From Cohnella terricola (GTDB lineage Bacteria > Bacillota > Bacilli > Paenibacillales > Paenibacillaceae), in NCBI RefSeq assembly GCF_007786475.1, contig NZ_VNJJ01000014.1:60338-124337 (forward strand): DNA of 64,000 nt. Direction: 5' to 3'. Position 1 is the first letter of the stretch. Each line of letters opens with the position of its first letter. The notes below the pieces were generated by a model. That model was given only the letters and a program-made list of their open reading frames with translations. It was not told the DNA's origin and made no database searches. Positions 1-8,498 of the stretch are shown here, piece by piece. The position numbers were made by a program, and so were the translations under genes.

Positions 1-52
1 CAGGGTTGTTGGTCTATACTGTAATTATCTATGGATCGGGAGGGAAAGACGT

Positions 53-1192
53 ATGGCGGACAACGGCGCCACTCTTAGTCGTCGCGCGCTTAACCGCGCC
101 CTGCTGGAACGGCAAATGTTGATCAAAAGGACAAAGATCCCCGCATTGGACGTCATGGAACATCTGATCGGCCTTCAAGCGCAGGCACCCAATCCGCCGT
201 ATATCGGGCTATGGGCCCGGGTGGAAGATTTCCGGCAAGACGAGCTGTCGGGGTTGATCGAGTCTCGCCAAGCCGTGCGGATCGCGCTCATGCGCTCGAC
301 GATCCATCTGACGTCCGCGCGCGACGCCTTGTCTCTTCGCCCTGTGGTACAGCCCGCTCTTGAACGCGGCTTAAAGGGCAACTATGGCAAACATCTGGCG
401 GGCATCGACGAAGCCGATCTAGCGGCCGAAGCCCGGACGCTCGTCGAGAAGCGGCCGATGACGTTCCGCGAGCTCGGCGGTTTGCTGGCGGAAGACGAAC
501 GATGGCGGAACCGCGAGCCCGACACGCTCGCCGCGGCGGTGCGCACGTTGCTCCCGCTTGTGCAAATTCCTCCGCGCGGGTTATGGGGAGAGAGCGGCCA
601 ATCGGTCCATACGACGGCTGAAGCCTGGCTCGGCAGCCCGGCAATCCCGGCAATCTCGCCGGAAACGATGATTGAGCGTTATTTAGCCGCTTTCGGTCCC
701 GCATCCGCGAAAGATATGCAGACGTGGTCCGGCCTCACCCGATTGGGAGAGGTCGTGAAACGAATACGTCCCCGCTTAAGGATCTACTATGACGAGCAAG
801 GGCGAGAACTGTTCGACGTACTAGACGCGCCCTTGCCGGATCCGGATATGCCAATACCGCCGCGGTACATGGCCGAATTCGACAATGCGCTCCTGTCTCA
901 CGCGGACCGGTCTCGCATCATCTCCGAAGAAGATCGGAAGCGCGTATTTACGATCAACGGCATCATCCGCCCGACTTTCCTGATCGACGGATTCGTCGCG
1001 GGAATGTGGCGAATCGATCGCAAGCGCGACGCCGCCATTCTAACGATCGAGCCGTTCCGTCCCCTTCGTCCCGAAGATCGGGCAGGTTTATACGAAGAGG
1101 GGGATAACCTTCTTCGATTCGCGGCGGCGGAATGCGGCAGCCGCGAAATCCGTATCGCCGATGAATCGACGTCGTCCGACGGCCTGCGTTAG
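53..1192 (+). CDS. Winged-helix DNA-binding domain protein (HTH_42/YcaQ-like)
   Basis: This 379-residue protein resembles the winged-helix DNA-binding family (PF06224, HTH_42). The N-terminal stretch with the 'GLQAQ' motif near residue 43 and the 'RSTIHL' motif near residue 82 is typical of that family. Its members are proposed to be DNA-binding proteins, some acting in DNA repair (YcaQ/AlkX-type glycosylases), but the function of this paralogue cannot be told from sequence. The ATG follows a GGGAGGG ribosome site. The 3' end overlaps the convergent AraC-type gene by 4 bp, so no terminator lies between them. Length is normal for the family and no defect is visible. Confidence 0.85.
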   Translation: MADNGATLSRRALNRALLERQMLIKRTKIPALDVMEHLIGLQAQAPNPPYIGLWARVEDFRQDELSGLIESRQAVRIALMRSTIHLTSARDALSLRPVVQPALERGLKGNYGKHLAGIDEADLAAEARTLVEKRPMTFRELGGLLAEDERWRNREPDTLAAAVRTLLPLVQIPPRGLWGESGQSVHTTAEAWLGSPAIPAISPETMIERYLAAFGPASAKDMQTWSGLTRLGEVVKRIRPRLRIYYDEQGRELFDVLDAPLPDPDMPIPPRYMAEFDNALLSHADRSRIISEEDRKRVFTINGIIRPTFLIDGFVAGMWRIDRKRDAAILTIEPFRPLRPEDRAGLYEEGDNLLRFAAAECGSREIRIADESTSSDGLR

Positions 1193-2010
1193 CGCGCTCC
1201 GCTTTTACCGATCGCCTTCGTATATTCGTCCGGCGTCTTGCCAAGTACCGTTTTGAAATCCTTGATAAAATGAGCCTGATCGTAATACCCCATATCCTGG
1301 GACAGCTTCGTCCAATCGACGGCCTCATCCTTGTCGAGCTTTTCGGCGACCTCGTGCATCCTGAATCGCTGAATCACTCCTTTGGGGCTAACGCCGACAT
1401 ACCGATCGAATAACCGCTGCAACGTCCGGACGCCCACGCCGAATCTCTCGGCTAATTGTTCGACCTGAAGCATGTCGCGATCCTCCACTAGAACGGAGAC
1501 CATCTCGTTAACCAGTTCGACGTTGCGGTCGGGCTCCGGCAATCGTTCCAGGAAGAACCGGTCGATCCTGTCGACTTGATCTCCCGGTTCTCCGGCCGCC
1601 GCCAGAATGTCATGTTCCAGAGCTCGAGCCTCCGCTCCGAAAATATCGGCCATGTCGGCGGAAAGACGAGTGAGCTTCGACAGCGGCTGCCGCCAGAAAG
1701 GATAAAATCCGCCCGGGTTGAATTTAACGGCGAAGACGCTGCCCAGACCTTCCATAAGCTGCGACGAGGTTTTCTCCCAGATTCCGTATATGCGCGTTCG
1801 ACCCGGCTCGAACACGAGATTCACGTTTGGATGAGAAAGCACGGTTTGGCGGTAAGGTTGTAGTCCCCGTAAATCCCACTCGACCGTCCAGTAATGCTGA
1901 ATATAGCTTTGCAACTCATCCGCGGGTTTGTACCGGGAAAGCTTGAACTTTCCTTTCCCCGCGTCCGCCTGCAATATTCCCTTCGTCGAACGATCGTCGA
2001 TCGGGTCCAT
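1189..2010 (-). CDS. AraC family transcriptional regulator with DUF6597-type N-terminus
   Basis: This is a 273-residue regulator. The N-terminal half (about residues 20-120, 'YIQHYWTVEWDL' and a 'HPNVNLVFEPG' stretch) matches the small-molecule or sensing domain found in many AraC proteins. The C-terminal half (about 165-265) is an AraC helix-turn-helix pair, with 'LAERFGVGVRTLQRLFDRYVG' and 'MGYYDQAHFIKDFK' as the two recognition units. The start has a strong GGAGGAGC site upstream. It is divergent from the SRPBCC gene at 2140, which it may control; the 130-bp gap would hold both promoters. The effector is unknown. Confidence 0.88.
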   Translation of the reverse strand: MDPIDDRSTKGILQADAGKGKFKLSRYKPADELQSYIQHYWTVEWDLRGLQPYRQTVLSHPNVNLVFEPGRTRIYGIWEKTSSQLMEGLGSVFAVKFNPGGFYPFWRQPLSKLTRLSADMADIFGAEARALEHDILAAAGEPGDQVDRIDRFFLERLPEPDRNVELVNEMVSVLVEDRDMLQVEQLAERFGVGVRTLQRLFDRYVGVSPKGVIQRFRMHEVAEKLDKDEAVDWTKLSQDMGYYDQAHFIKDFKTVLGKTPDEYTKAIGKSGAR

Positions 2011-2139
2011 CGTACGCTCCTCCGATTAACGGCTTGTCGCATTTTTACAATACGAGACCGCCGCTTTATTTTAAGATGGGTATCAGATTGCACGTAAGCA
2101 AAAGCATTCCGAAAATCGACCAATGAAAGGAGTCTATTT

Positions 2140-2589
2140 ATGGAACACAAATTCACTACGTATATCGGCGCAACGCCGGAGAGGGTCTGGGAGGCGTTAG
2201 TTTCTCCCGAGGGTACGAAAGCCATTTTCTTCGGTTGCGTCCTCCGATCGGATTTCGAGAAAGGCAGTTCCTACGAATACGTGGGGCCTGGCAACGACGG
2301 AGACGAGACGGTTCACGTCTACGGTACGATTCTCGAATTCGAGCCCCATAAAGTATACAGTTGCCTCGAGCATCCCGGGCCTTCCTATAACCCAAAGCAT
2401 GCCGAGCTCGAAAGCCGAATCACGATTACGCTTGAGCCTGTAGGCGAGACGACGAAAGTCACCCTCGTCAACGACCAATGGACACCCGACCACCCCTCGT
2501 TCGACAAAACAGCGGAGAGCTGGCCGATCATCCTTAGCAGTCTCAAAACTTTCTCGGAATCCGGCCGCGTATTGAATTACGGCTGGTAA
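2140..2589 (+). CDS. SRPBCC family protein (AHSA1-like)
   Basis: This 149-residue protein has the START/Bet v1-like fold signature of the Aha1-homology SRPBCC proteins. It opens with 'ATPERVWEALVSPEGTKAIFFG' and ends with a C-terminal helix. Such proteins bind hydrophobic ligands in a cavity; no specific ligand can be assigned. The ATG follows AAAGGAGTC. It is transcribed away from the AraC-type gene at 1189-2010, the usual layout for an AHSA1 protein with a dedicated regulator. It runs toward the DUF6157 gene and stops 6 bp before that gene's stop codon. Confidence 0.82.
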   Translation: MEHKFTTYIGATPERVWEALVSPEGTKAIFFGCVLRSDFEKGSSYEYVGPGNDGDETVHVYGTILEFEPHKVYSCLEHPGPSYNPKHAELESRITITLEPVGETTKVTLVNDQWTPDHPSFDKTAESWPIILSSLKTFSESGRVLNYGW

Positions 2590-2595
2590 TTCCAG

Positions 2596-3024
2596 CTATT
2601 TGCGGCTGTTCCGCATAGCGGCCAGCACCTGCAATCTCCCGCCGTCGCCGCTTGCGAGCCGGTCGTATTCCTCCGACTCCCGCGCAACGAGCGCAACCTT
2701 GCCTTCGGAGTCGAAATGGAGACCCCAGCCGTATTTTTTCGGAAGCATGGATGCTCGCAAGCAGGCCATCGGTTTGGAGAAAAAAGCTTCGCGGATTTCC
2801 TCGCTGCGGGAGGCAAGCTCCTCTTCTGGAATCTCCTTGTGGCGGACGTAGGTCTGATAAAGCAGCTCTTCTTGCGTATACGTATACGGCTGGTGAAACA
2901 CGAGATCGTATTCGATCCCTGGTTTCGACTTGCCGTTTTTCTTTTCCGGTGGTATCATGCCTCTCTCAACGGGACAATCCCCGGCTAGCTTGATAAAAGT
3001 GTCGTAGTAGTTCCATTCCATCAT
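2596..3024 (-). CDS. DUF6157 family protein
   Basis: This 142-residue cytosolic protein is recognised as DUF6157 by its opening 'YYDTFIKLAGDCPVERGMIP', a central 'YDLVFHQPYTYTQEELLYQ' and a 'SKPMACLRASMLPKKYGWGLHFD' stretch. No biochemical role is known to me for the family. The start is one of two adjacent ATGs behind AGGAGGCCGCG. It is convergent with the SRPBCC gene and tandem with the nucleotidase gene upstream, 78 bp away, so co-transcription is possible but not shown. Confidence 0.82.
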   Translation of the reverse strand: MMEWNYYDTFIKLAGDCPVERGMIPPEKKNGKSKPGIEYDLVFHQPYTYTQEELLYQTYVRHKEIPEEELASRSEEIREAFFSKPMACLRASMLPKKYGWGLHFDSEGKVALVARESEEYDRLASGDGGRLQVLAAMRNSRK

Positions 3025-3102
3025 CGCGGCCTCCTAACAAGAGTTAGTACTTTTCCCATTATAGCCCGTTAACTCTGACAGATACGGTCAGTCATTATTG
3101 GG

Positions 3103-3678
3103 TCATCGCTCGTTTCGTCCGACATTTACGATATCAAGCAACTCCCGCCATTCCACGATCCGGGCAACTTCAAGATGCCGATTGTATGAATTATCCTTGG
3201 CGTATACGCTCAGTTTCAAATCCCCCAACGTCTCGAGCACGGCCGGCTTATCGTCGAAATAATAGTCCAAGCCCAAGTCCCGGATAATATGAACTTTCTC
3301 CAGATCGCCCATTCCGCAATAAAATCTCCCGTCCCGAACCGGGAATCCCGTTTGAATAAGCGCCTGCTTCGTTTGATCGCAATGCACCGGGGCTCTCGCC
3401 GTGATGTAATATACCTCATGCCCGCAACGGTCAAGCTCCTGCAATACTTCCACTGCATCGTTGAAAGGAGGAGCCGAATAATAAATCTCGCTGCGATGGC
3501 GATCCCATAACTCACGGCCTTCCTCTGTCGACAACCCGAACGCTTCATGAACCGGAATGCATGTCAAAGCGTGGAATACCTCTATGTCTACCTGTCGATT
3601 CAGCTTCAAATTGTAAATGCGAAAAGCATGCTCCCGCAAATTAAGCAACGTATCGTCAATATCGAATCCGAATTTCAT
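3103..3678 (-). CDS. HAD-type 5'(3')-nucleotidase-like phosphatase (NT5C family)
   Basis: This is a 191-residue HAD hydrolase. The N-terminus carries the catalytic DxD loop ('FGFDIDDTLL', D6 and D8). Motif II lies in 'VYYITARAP' near residue 95. Late acidic residues in 'DYYFDDKPAVLETL' form motif IV and bind Mg2+. The layout fits the NT5C-type 5'(3')-deoxyribonucleotidase family that removes phosphate from nucleotides; the actual substrate is inferred only from family. The ATG follows AAAGGAGCC. It appears monocistronic or weakly linked to the downstream DUF6157 gene. Confidence 0.8.
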   Translation of the reverse strand: MKFGFDIDDTLLNLREHAFRIYNLKLNRQVDIEVFHALTCIPVHEAFGLSTEEGRELWDRHRSEIYYSAPPFNDAVEVLQELDRCGHEVYYITARAPVHCDQTKQALIQTGFPVRDGRFYCGMGDLEKVHIIRDLGLDYYFDDKPAVLETLGDLKLSVYAKDNSYNRHLEVARIVEWRELLDIVNVGRNER

Positions 3679-3752
3679 AGGCGCACGGCTCCTTTATCTA
3701 TTTTCCGCCTTTAAGCGCTTTCTAATTGGATTATACCTTATGCCGGACATAA

Positions 3753-3790
3753 AAGAAGAGCCATCCCGTTTGTATCGGAATGGTTCTTCT
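3753..3790 (-). terminator. Rho-independent terminator of the methyltransferase gene
   Basis: Complementary arms AGAAGAgCCAT and ATGGtTCTTCT enclose a short loop. Read on the minus strand they are followed by TTTTATG, just beyond the methyltransferase stop at 3802. Confidence 0.7.
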
Positions 3791-3801
3791 TCGGCAACCC
3801 G

Positions 3802-4557
3802 TCATACTTCGCCCCAATAGACCTCGGTTTCGTAGTCGAATTTCACCGTGCCGTTCTCTTCGTTCCGGTCGAACAATTCGCGCAGCCTCTGCATCATCGG
3901 TTCATGCCGGGGATCCCCCGGTTCCGGCGCGTAGGAGGAAGACAACAAGCGCCCGGCCACCCCGTCGAAATCGAACACTTGACGATTCACGAAACGCGCC
4001 TCCTTCAGACTTCCCGGTTGGAAAAAGGAGACCAGCATGTCATGGGAGATATTGCGATGGTTCACGCGGCCGTAGTCCGTACCGAGTTCATGCAGCAGTC
4101 GTTCGTATCCTTCCAGAAAAGGCGTTCCGCTCGTCAATCTCGTGTTCCAGACGAGGACCGCTTTGCCGCCCGGCTTCAGCACTCGCTTGAACTCTGCTTG
4201 CGATGCCATCCGATCGAACCAATGGAAAGCCTGTGCGCACACGATAAAATCGTATGCATGGGCGGGTTGCCCCGTCTCTTCCGCCGAACCGGACACCGCG
4301 CGGAACCTCGGATTACCTTGCGATGCCGCGACCGCCGCCTCCCGCATCGCCTCGTTCGGTTCCACGGCCGTTACTCGCGTGCCTCTCTCGAGTAGAAGTC
4401 TGGAGAAGATTCCCGTCCCAGCCCCGACATCCAGCACTTCGGAGCTTTCGCCGATCCCTACAGTCTCATATAAGTAGTCAATCGCTTCCGAAGGATAGCC
4501 GGGACGATATTTCGTATACTTGTCCACCCTGCTTGTAAACCGTTCTTTGCTATTCAT
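3802..4557 (-). CDS. Class I SAM-dependent methyltransferase
   Basis: This 251-residue Rossmann methyltransferase has the glycine-rich SAM loop 'VLDVGAGTGIFSRLL' near residue 45, an acidic post-motif 'VTAVEPNEAMREAA', and 'FDFIVCAQAFHWFD'-like motif II/III sequence. It resembles the UbiE/Methyltransf_11 group; the substrate is unknown. The start at 4557 is chosen because GGAGGAAACACGCG lies directly upstream; a longer frame to 4614 lacks a site. The start codon overlaps the tail of a broken VOC gene upstream, so the two were probably once an operon with coupled translation. Confidence 0.85.
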   Translation of the reverse strand: MNSKERFTSRVDKYTKYRPGYPSEAIDYLYETVGIGESSEVLDVGAGTGIFSRLLLERGTRVTAVEPNEAMREAAVAASQGNPRFRAVSGSAEETGQPAHAYDFIVCAQAFHWFDRMASQAEFKRVLKPGGKAVLVWNTRLTSGTPFLEGYERLLHELGTDYGRVNHRNISHDMLVSFFQPGSLKEARFVNRQVFDFDGVAGRLLSSSYAPEPGDPRHEPMMQRLRELFDRNEENGTVKFDYETEVYWGEV

Positions 4558-4739
4558 CGCGTGTTTCCTCCGTTTCCAGAAATTCGAGCCGATTGCCGAA
4601 AGGGTCGCTGGCATAAAATCTTCTCACGTTCTCCGCGTCTCTTCTGTCGTCGCTCGCCGTAAAACTTCCTCGCCTCGGACTCGCAGCCCTCGCGCGCCGC
4701 AACCTGCACATGATCCAGTCCCAGAGTAACGAATGACAT
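4550..4739 (-). pseudogene. VOC/glyoxalase family gene with an internal deletion
   Basis: The 5' end is intact: AAAGGAGGATCAGGC precedes an ATG at 4739, and the product begins 'MSFVTLGLDHVQVAA', continuing to 'ARKFYGE', which is the N-terminus of a glyoxalase/bleomycin-resistance (VOC) protein. The frame then runs into unrelated sequence. The expected VOC C-terminus, 'RRFYASDPFGNRLEFLE', appears in a different frame about 30 bp later and ends at a TAG at 4550. Relative to a normal protein of about 120 residues, roughly half of the middle is missing and the frame is shifted. It cannot make a working enzyme, although the ribosome site may still feed translation toward the methyltransferase start. 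Confidence 0.82.
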
Positions 4740-4919
4740 GCCTGATCCTCCTTTGGGATTGGTTTCATCTGACGAAACAAGGTTTCATAATAATTTAATC
4801 TCATCTTAAACCAATCTTCCCCCGAAATCCAGAGCCGAAATCACATTAGGCAAGACAAGCGTTGCTGCACGCTTTTTGGTAGAATAGAACGTACGAGACA
4901 GAGAGCGGAGGGTACGAAG

Positions 4920-5687
4920 TTGGATTATATTGTATTGGACATCGAATTTAACGGACGAAAATTCGCCAGCAGCTTGCCGATGGAGGTCATCGAGATCGGG
5001 GCCGTAAGGCTGGATTCGTCGCTGCGGCTTGTAGACGAATTTTCCTCGCTCATCAAACCAGTTTATTTCTCCAAGCTGAATAGCTTTATTAAGAAAAAGA
5101 CGGGAATCCCGCAGGAGGAGATCGACGTCGCTCCCGGTTTCCCGAAAGTCATCGCCGAGTTTGCGGAATGGCTCGGGCGGAGCGAATCATTCTTGCTCTT
5201 GACCTGGGGCGGAGAGGACATGAAGCGAATCGTGTTCGACACCCGTATGCACAAACTAAACGACGCTTATTGGATGGGCCTTTATTATTTCGATCTGCTA
5301 AAAGGGTACTTGCGGTATAAGAAAGCGACGAACGACGTCAGCGTCGAAGCCGCCCTGCTCGATCTGAACATCGCCGCGGAGGGCTCGGCCCACCGCGCGC
5401 TCGACGACGCGCGAATGACCTCAGAAGTGTTCCGGGCCGTATTCAGCGATCTGGATTTCGATCTGAAACAGCAGTACAAGGATCAATTCTCGAATTCGAA
5501 GGAACGGAGAATGATCAAAAACGGCGTGCGCACGATGCTCGCGCAGAAAAAGCCGCAGACGTGGGAGAAGTATACCGAGACTTTCCTCGCAGGTAAAATC
5601 GACATGACCGATCCGCGCAAAGCTGCCGAGCTTGAGGAATATTTCCTCGCAGAGATCGCGAAGGCGGAGCAGGCTAAAAAGGGTTAG
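4920..5687 (+). CDS. 3'-5' exonuclease, DEDDh family (KapD-like)
   Basis: This is a 255-residue DnaQ-type exonuclease. ExoI is 'VLDIEFNG' (D7 and E9), ExoII includes the 'WGGEDMKRI' aspartate, and ExoIII is 'AHRALDDARMT', the HxxxxD signature of the DEDDh subclass. It resembles B. subtilis KapD, tied to the sporulation kinase pathway, but the match is to the domain rather than to a proven orthologue. The start is TTG behind GGAGGG, leaving the catalytic motif at the expected distance from the N-terminus. The C-terminal 80 residues are helical and lie outside the catalytic domain. Confidence 0.82.
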   Translation: MDYIVLDIEFNGRKFASSLPMEVIEIGAVRLDSSLRLVDEFSSLIKPVYFSKLNSFIKKKTGIPQEEIDVAPGFPKVIAEFAEWLGRSESFLLLTWGGEDMKRIVFDTRMHKLNDAYWMGLYYFDLLKGYLRYKKATNDVSVEAALLDLNIAAEGSAHRALDDARMTSEVFRAVFSDLDFDLKQQYKDQFSNSKERRMIKNGVRTMLAQKKPQTWEKYTETFLAGKIDMTDPRKAAELEEYFLAEIAKAEQAKKG

Positions 5688-5821
5688 CGGCGGAGGCGTA
5701 ACGGTCGAGAGTTGTACGATTATATCGGATAACTCCGGCCGTTCCGCGACAAAAAACCGTCAAGAGAGCGCTTCTACGTTCCCCGGACGGCCTCCTTTGA
5801 GCCTGACATAAAGCTCAACCC

Positions 5822-6265
5822 TTACTGAAATTGAACATCGATTTTCCTTTTCGCTTCGCCCTTGTGCTTCGGCATTCGAACTTCCAATACGCCGTTCTTG
5901 TAGCTTGCCGTTACTCCTTCCGAGGAGACGGGCGACGGAAGGGCGATCGTACGCTGAAAGCGGCCTATGTAGCGCTCTTGGCGGTGCATATGCTCCTCCT
6001 TGACCTCGTTCACCCGGTTCAGGGAGCCGCTGATGGATAACGCCTTGTTCTCGACGTCGATGCTCACGTCTTCTTTTTTCTCCAGACCCGGAATATCGCA
6101 CGACGCGACGATCTCGTTGTCCGTCTCGTACAAGTCTACGTTGATGTGCCCCGTGCCTTGGGAGAAACTTAACTTAAAAGGTGAGAGGTCGTTCGAGAAA
6201 AAACGGTCCAGTTCCCGGCGCATATTCTCCAGGTGTCTGAACGGTTCATAGGGTATTAACGCCAT
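5822..6265 (-). CDS. Hsp20/alpha-crystallin small heat-shock protein
   Basis: This 147-residue protein has an alpha-crystallin domain at about residues 40-135 ('HINVDLYETDNEIVASCDIPG', 'YIGRFQRTIALPSPV', 'ASYKNGVLEVRMPK') and a short C-terminal 'KRKIDVQFQ' tail. Small heat-shock proteins hold unfolding proteins for refolding by Hsp70 and Hsp100. The N-terminus 'MALIPYEPFRHLENMRRELDRFF' is the usual bacterial Hsp20 arm. The start follows CAGGAGGGATTTCAG. No CIRCE element was seen upstream. Confidence 0.9.
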   Translation of the reverse strand: MALIPYEPFRHLENMRRELDRFFSNDLSPFKLSFSQGTGHINVDLYETDNEIVASCDIPGLEKKEDVSIDVENKALSISGSLNRVNEVKEEHMHRQERYIGRFQRTIALPSPVSSEGVTASYKNGVLEVRMPKHKGEAKRKIDVQFQ

Positions 6266-6323
6266 CTGAAATCCCTCCTGATTTTGGATGATCCAGACTT
6301 AGTAACCCCGATTTCTCCTTCTA

Positions 6324-6950
6324 TTATTCAACGGCGGATATTCGATCCGGAGGTCTCCATCCCCGCTGGAGCTCGGCGATCGAGTAGCCGAAATCCATTT
6401 GCAGATGTGGATTATCCGGGAAACCCTTCCAGTCGCCCCCCCAGCTAAAGCCAAGTTCCTTGGCGATCGCCACAACTTCCATCCAATCCGCTTCTCCGTT
6501 CCCGTTGCCGTCGTATTTCAGGTCCCAGATGACCTTGCCCGCGCGAGTCTTGATCGCGAAATCGATGGCCAGCCCGTAATTGTGATAGGACTCCCCGCCT
6601 TTGACTTGGGTAACGATCGGGCCTCCTTCGCTGCGTCCTTGCCGATATAAGGCATCCTGTGCGTCCGAACTTCGGAAGCCGTCGGTAATAACGACGTCGA
6701 TGCCGATTTTTTTGCTCAAGGCGACCAGCTTGTCCTTCTTCTCGGCTACGACCGGATGCAAACGGGAGACGGGCGGCACGTCGCGAAACCACTGGATAGG
6801 CAATAACCGTCCGAACGTTCCGGCGTTCATGAGCAGATAGACGACCGCGATTGCCAAGACGGCTGCCCATACCAACAGCGCACGACGTCGTTTTCTTCCG
6901 GTGCCGGCCCGGGGTCGCGTTGCCGCGGTATCGTGATTCGCAGTATTCAT
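6324..6950 (-). CDS. M15 family metallopeptidase (VanY/CwlK-type peptidoglycan peptidase), membrane-anchored
   Basis: This is a 208-residue protein. After a basic N-terminus, one hydrophobic segment (about 27-45) acts as a signal anchor. The outside domain carries the zinc-binding signature 'ESYHNYGLAIDFAI' (SxHxxGxAxD) and a late 'WGGDWKGFPDNPHLQMDFG' segment with the second zinc histidine. This matches D,D-carboxypeptidase/L-Ala-D-Glu endopeptidase enzymes that trim peptidoglycan stem peptides. The upstream region has three copies of TTCTCTTAA that may serve regulation. It looks monocistronic. Confidence 0.86.
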   Translation of the reverse strand: MNTANHDTAATRPRAGTGRKRRRALLVWAAVLAIAVVYLLMNAGTFGRLLPIQWFRDVPPVSRLHPVVAEKKDKLVALSKKIGIDVVITDGFRSSDAQDALYRQGRSEGGPIVTQVKGGESYHNYGLAIDFAIKTRAGKVIWDLKYDGNGNGEADWMEVVAIAKELGFSWGGDWKGFPDNPHLQMDFGYSIAELQRGWRPPDRISAVE

Positions 6951-6978
6951 ATATATTTGTACCCTTTACCTCTCTTTA

Positions 6979-7045
6979 TTCTCTTAAATCCGTTCTCTTA
7001 ATAGAGTATCCAATCTATCGGGCATTATCCTTAACATTCTCTTAA
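6979..7045. promoter_or_regulatory. Three copies of TTCTCTTAA upstream of the M15 peptidase gene
   Basis: The nonamer TTCTCTTAA occurs at 6979, 6993 and 7037, between the divergent peptidase and fabV genes. The first two are 14 bp apart, a spacing compatible with tandem binding of a dimeric response regulator. No matching known box is recognised, so the function is a guess. Confidence 0.35.
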
Positions 7046-7211
7046 ACTTATCTGAAGATTTGAAGGCTGGAAATACCGAGCCTTTTCCCAGTTTCCGTTT
7101 CCATGAAAAATCGGTAAAATAGAGGCTATGCCGGTTCTCGTACGAAGCCGAATCGCGGCAGGGAACCGCAACCGACATCGGCAATCGAGCAAAGAAGGGA
7201 AATCAACTTAA

Positions 7212-8405
7212 ATGATTATTAAACCTAGAACGCGCGGCTTCATCTGTACGACCGCTCATCCGAAAGGCTGCGCCGCTCAAGTCAGGCAACAGATCGAATA
7301 CGTGCAGGCGCGCCCGGCCATCCAAGGTCCGCGCAACGCGCTCATCATAGGCGCTTCGGCCGGCTACGGTCTTGCGGCCCGGATCGCGGCGGCATTCGGA
7401 GCGGGAGCCAACACGATCGGCATCTACCGTCAAGGCGAACGCTCCGGACGAACGGCATCCGCGGGATGGTATAACTCCGCCGCATTCGAACAGGCGGCGC
7501 AGCAAGCCGGTCTGAAATCTTTCAGCGTGACCGGCGACGCCTTCACGGACGAGACGAAAGCGAAAGCCGTCGAGACGATCCGCCGCGAGCTTGGTCAAGT
7601 TGACCTCGTGGTCTACAGCGTGGCCACGGGTCGCAGAACGAATCCGAGAACGGGCGAGACGTCGACCTCGGTATTAAAACCTATCGGAAAGCCGTATACG
7701 AATAAAACCGTTAACTTCCACGACGGAGAAGTCAGCCTGATTACGCTGGAGCCGGCAACGGAGGAAGAAATCCAGGGAACGGTCGATGTCATGGGTGGTG
7801 ACGATTGGCAGATGTGGATCGATGCACTGCGCGAAGGCGGCGTGCTGGCGCCGAACGCGACGACGATCTCTTATTCTTATATCGGCCCCGACATCACGCA
7901 AGCCATCTACCGCCAAGGCTCGATCGGACAAGCCAAAGACCATCTCGAAGCCACGGCCAAGCGACTGCAAGAGCAACTTAGCCACGGCGGCGGCCGCGCC
8001 TACGTAACGGTCGGCAAAGCGCTCGTGACGCAATCCAGTTCGGCCATTCCGGTCGTGCCGCTGTATATCTCTGCGCTGTACAAGGTCATGAAGGAGAAGG
8101 GCATTCACGAAGGCTGTATCGAGCAGATGTATCGCCTGTTCGCGGATCGCCTCTATTCTCCGGAGTCTGCATCTGTGCCGGTAGACGAAGAAGGGCGTAT
8201 TCGCATCGACGATTGGGAGATGCGCGACGACGTTCAGCAGGAAGTCGCAAAGATCTGGGAAGCGTTGACGACTGATCATATTTACGACCTTACGGACCTC
8301 GAAGGCTATCGCCGCGAGTTCTTCCAACTGTTCGGCTTTGAAACGGACGGGATCGATTATGAAGCCGAGGTCGATCCGAACGTAAGCATTCCGAATTTAA
8401 ACTGA
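7212..8405 (+). CDS. fabV: Trans-2-enoyl-CoA/enoyl-ACP reductase FabV
   Basis: This 397-residue protein is the long single-chain enoyl reductase of the FabV/TER family. It starts with 'MIIKPRTRGFICTTAHPKGC' and has the nucleotide-binding stretch 'ALIIGASAGYGLAARIA' near residue 45. The catalytic Tyr-x8-Lys motif ('YRQGSIGQAK', about residues 233-242) separates FabV from FabI (Tyr-x6-Lys). It reduces the trans-2 double bond of acyl-ACP or acyl-CoA with NAD(P)H in the last step of fatty-acid elongation. FabV enzymes are known for low triclosan sensitivity. It is a single-gene unit with its own terminator. Confidence 0.94.
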   Translation: MIIKPRTRGFICTTAHPKGCAAQVRQQIEYVQARPAIQGPRNALIIGASAGYGLAARIAAAFGAGANTIGIYRQGERSGRTASAGWYNSAAFEQAAQQAGLKSFSVTGDAFTDETKAKAVETIRRELGQVDLVVYSVATGRRTNPRTGETSTSVLKPIGKPYTNKTVNFHDGEVSLITLEPATEEEIQGTVDVMGGDDWQMWIDALREGGVLAPNATTISYSYIGPDITQAIYRQGSIGQAKDHLEATAKRLQEQLSHGGGRAYVTVGKALVTQSSSAIPVVPLYISALYKVMKEKGIHEGCIEQMYRLFADRLYSPESASVPVDEEGRIRIDDWEMRDDVQQEVAKIWEALTTDHIYDLTDLEGYRREFFQLFGFETDGIDYEAEVDPNVSIPNLN

Positions 8406-8426
8406 CGTCAGGCACGCGCAATCAAT

Positions 8427-8466
8427 AGCCAGGCCGCTTCCGTTAAGCGAGCGCGCCTGGCTTTTT
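8427..8466 (+). terminator. Rho-independent terminator after fabV
   Basis: Arms AGCCAGGC and GCCTGGCT flank a GC-rich loop and are followed by TTTTT. It lies 22 bp after the fabV stop. Confidence 0.85.
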
Positions 8467-8482
8467 CCCTTTTCCGACACGG

Positions 8483-8498
8483 TGTGACAATTGTCACA
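8483..8498. promoter_or_regulatory. FNR/CRP-type palindrome upstream of the STAS/GGDEF-EAL operon
   Basis: TGTGACAATTGTCACA is a perfect 16-bp palindrome and fits TGTGA-N6-TCACA, the site of CRP/FNR-family regulators. Its centre (8490.5) lies 41.5 bp before a start site at 8532 predicted from the TATAGA -10 box at 8520-8525. That is the class II activator geometry. No good -35 hexamer is seen, as expected for an activator-dependent promoter. Confidence 0.6.

Noticed and set aside
4550..4804. A complete 84-residue minus-strand gene
   Set aside because: Only its C-terminal half resembles a protein family; the other half lies in a different frame, so it is scored as a VOC pseudogene.
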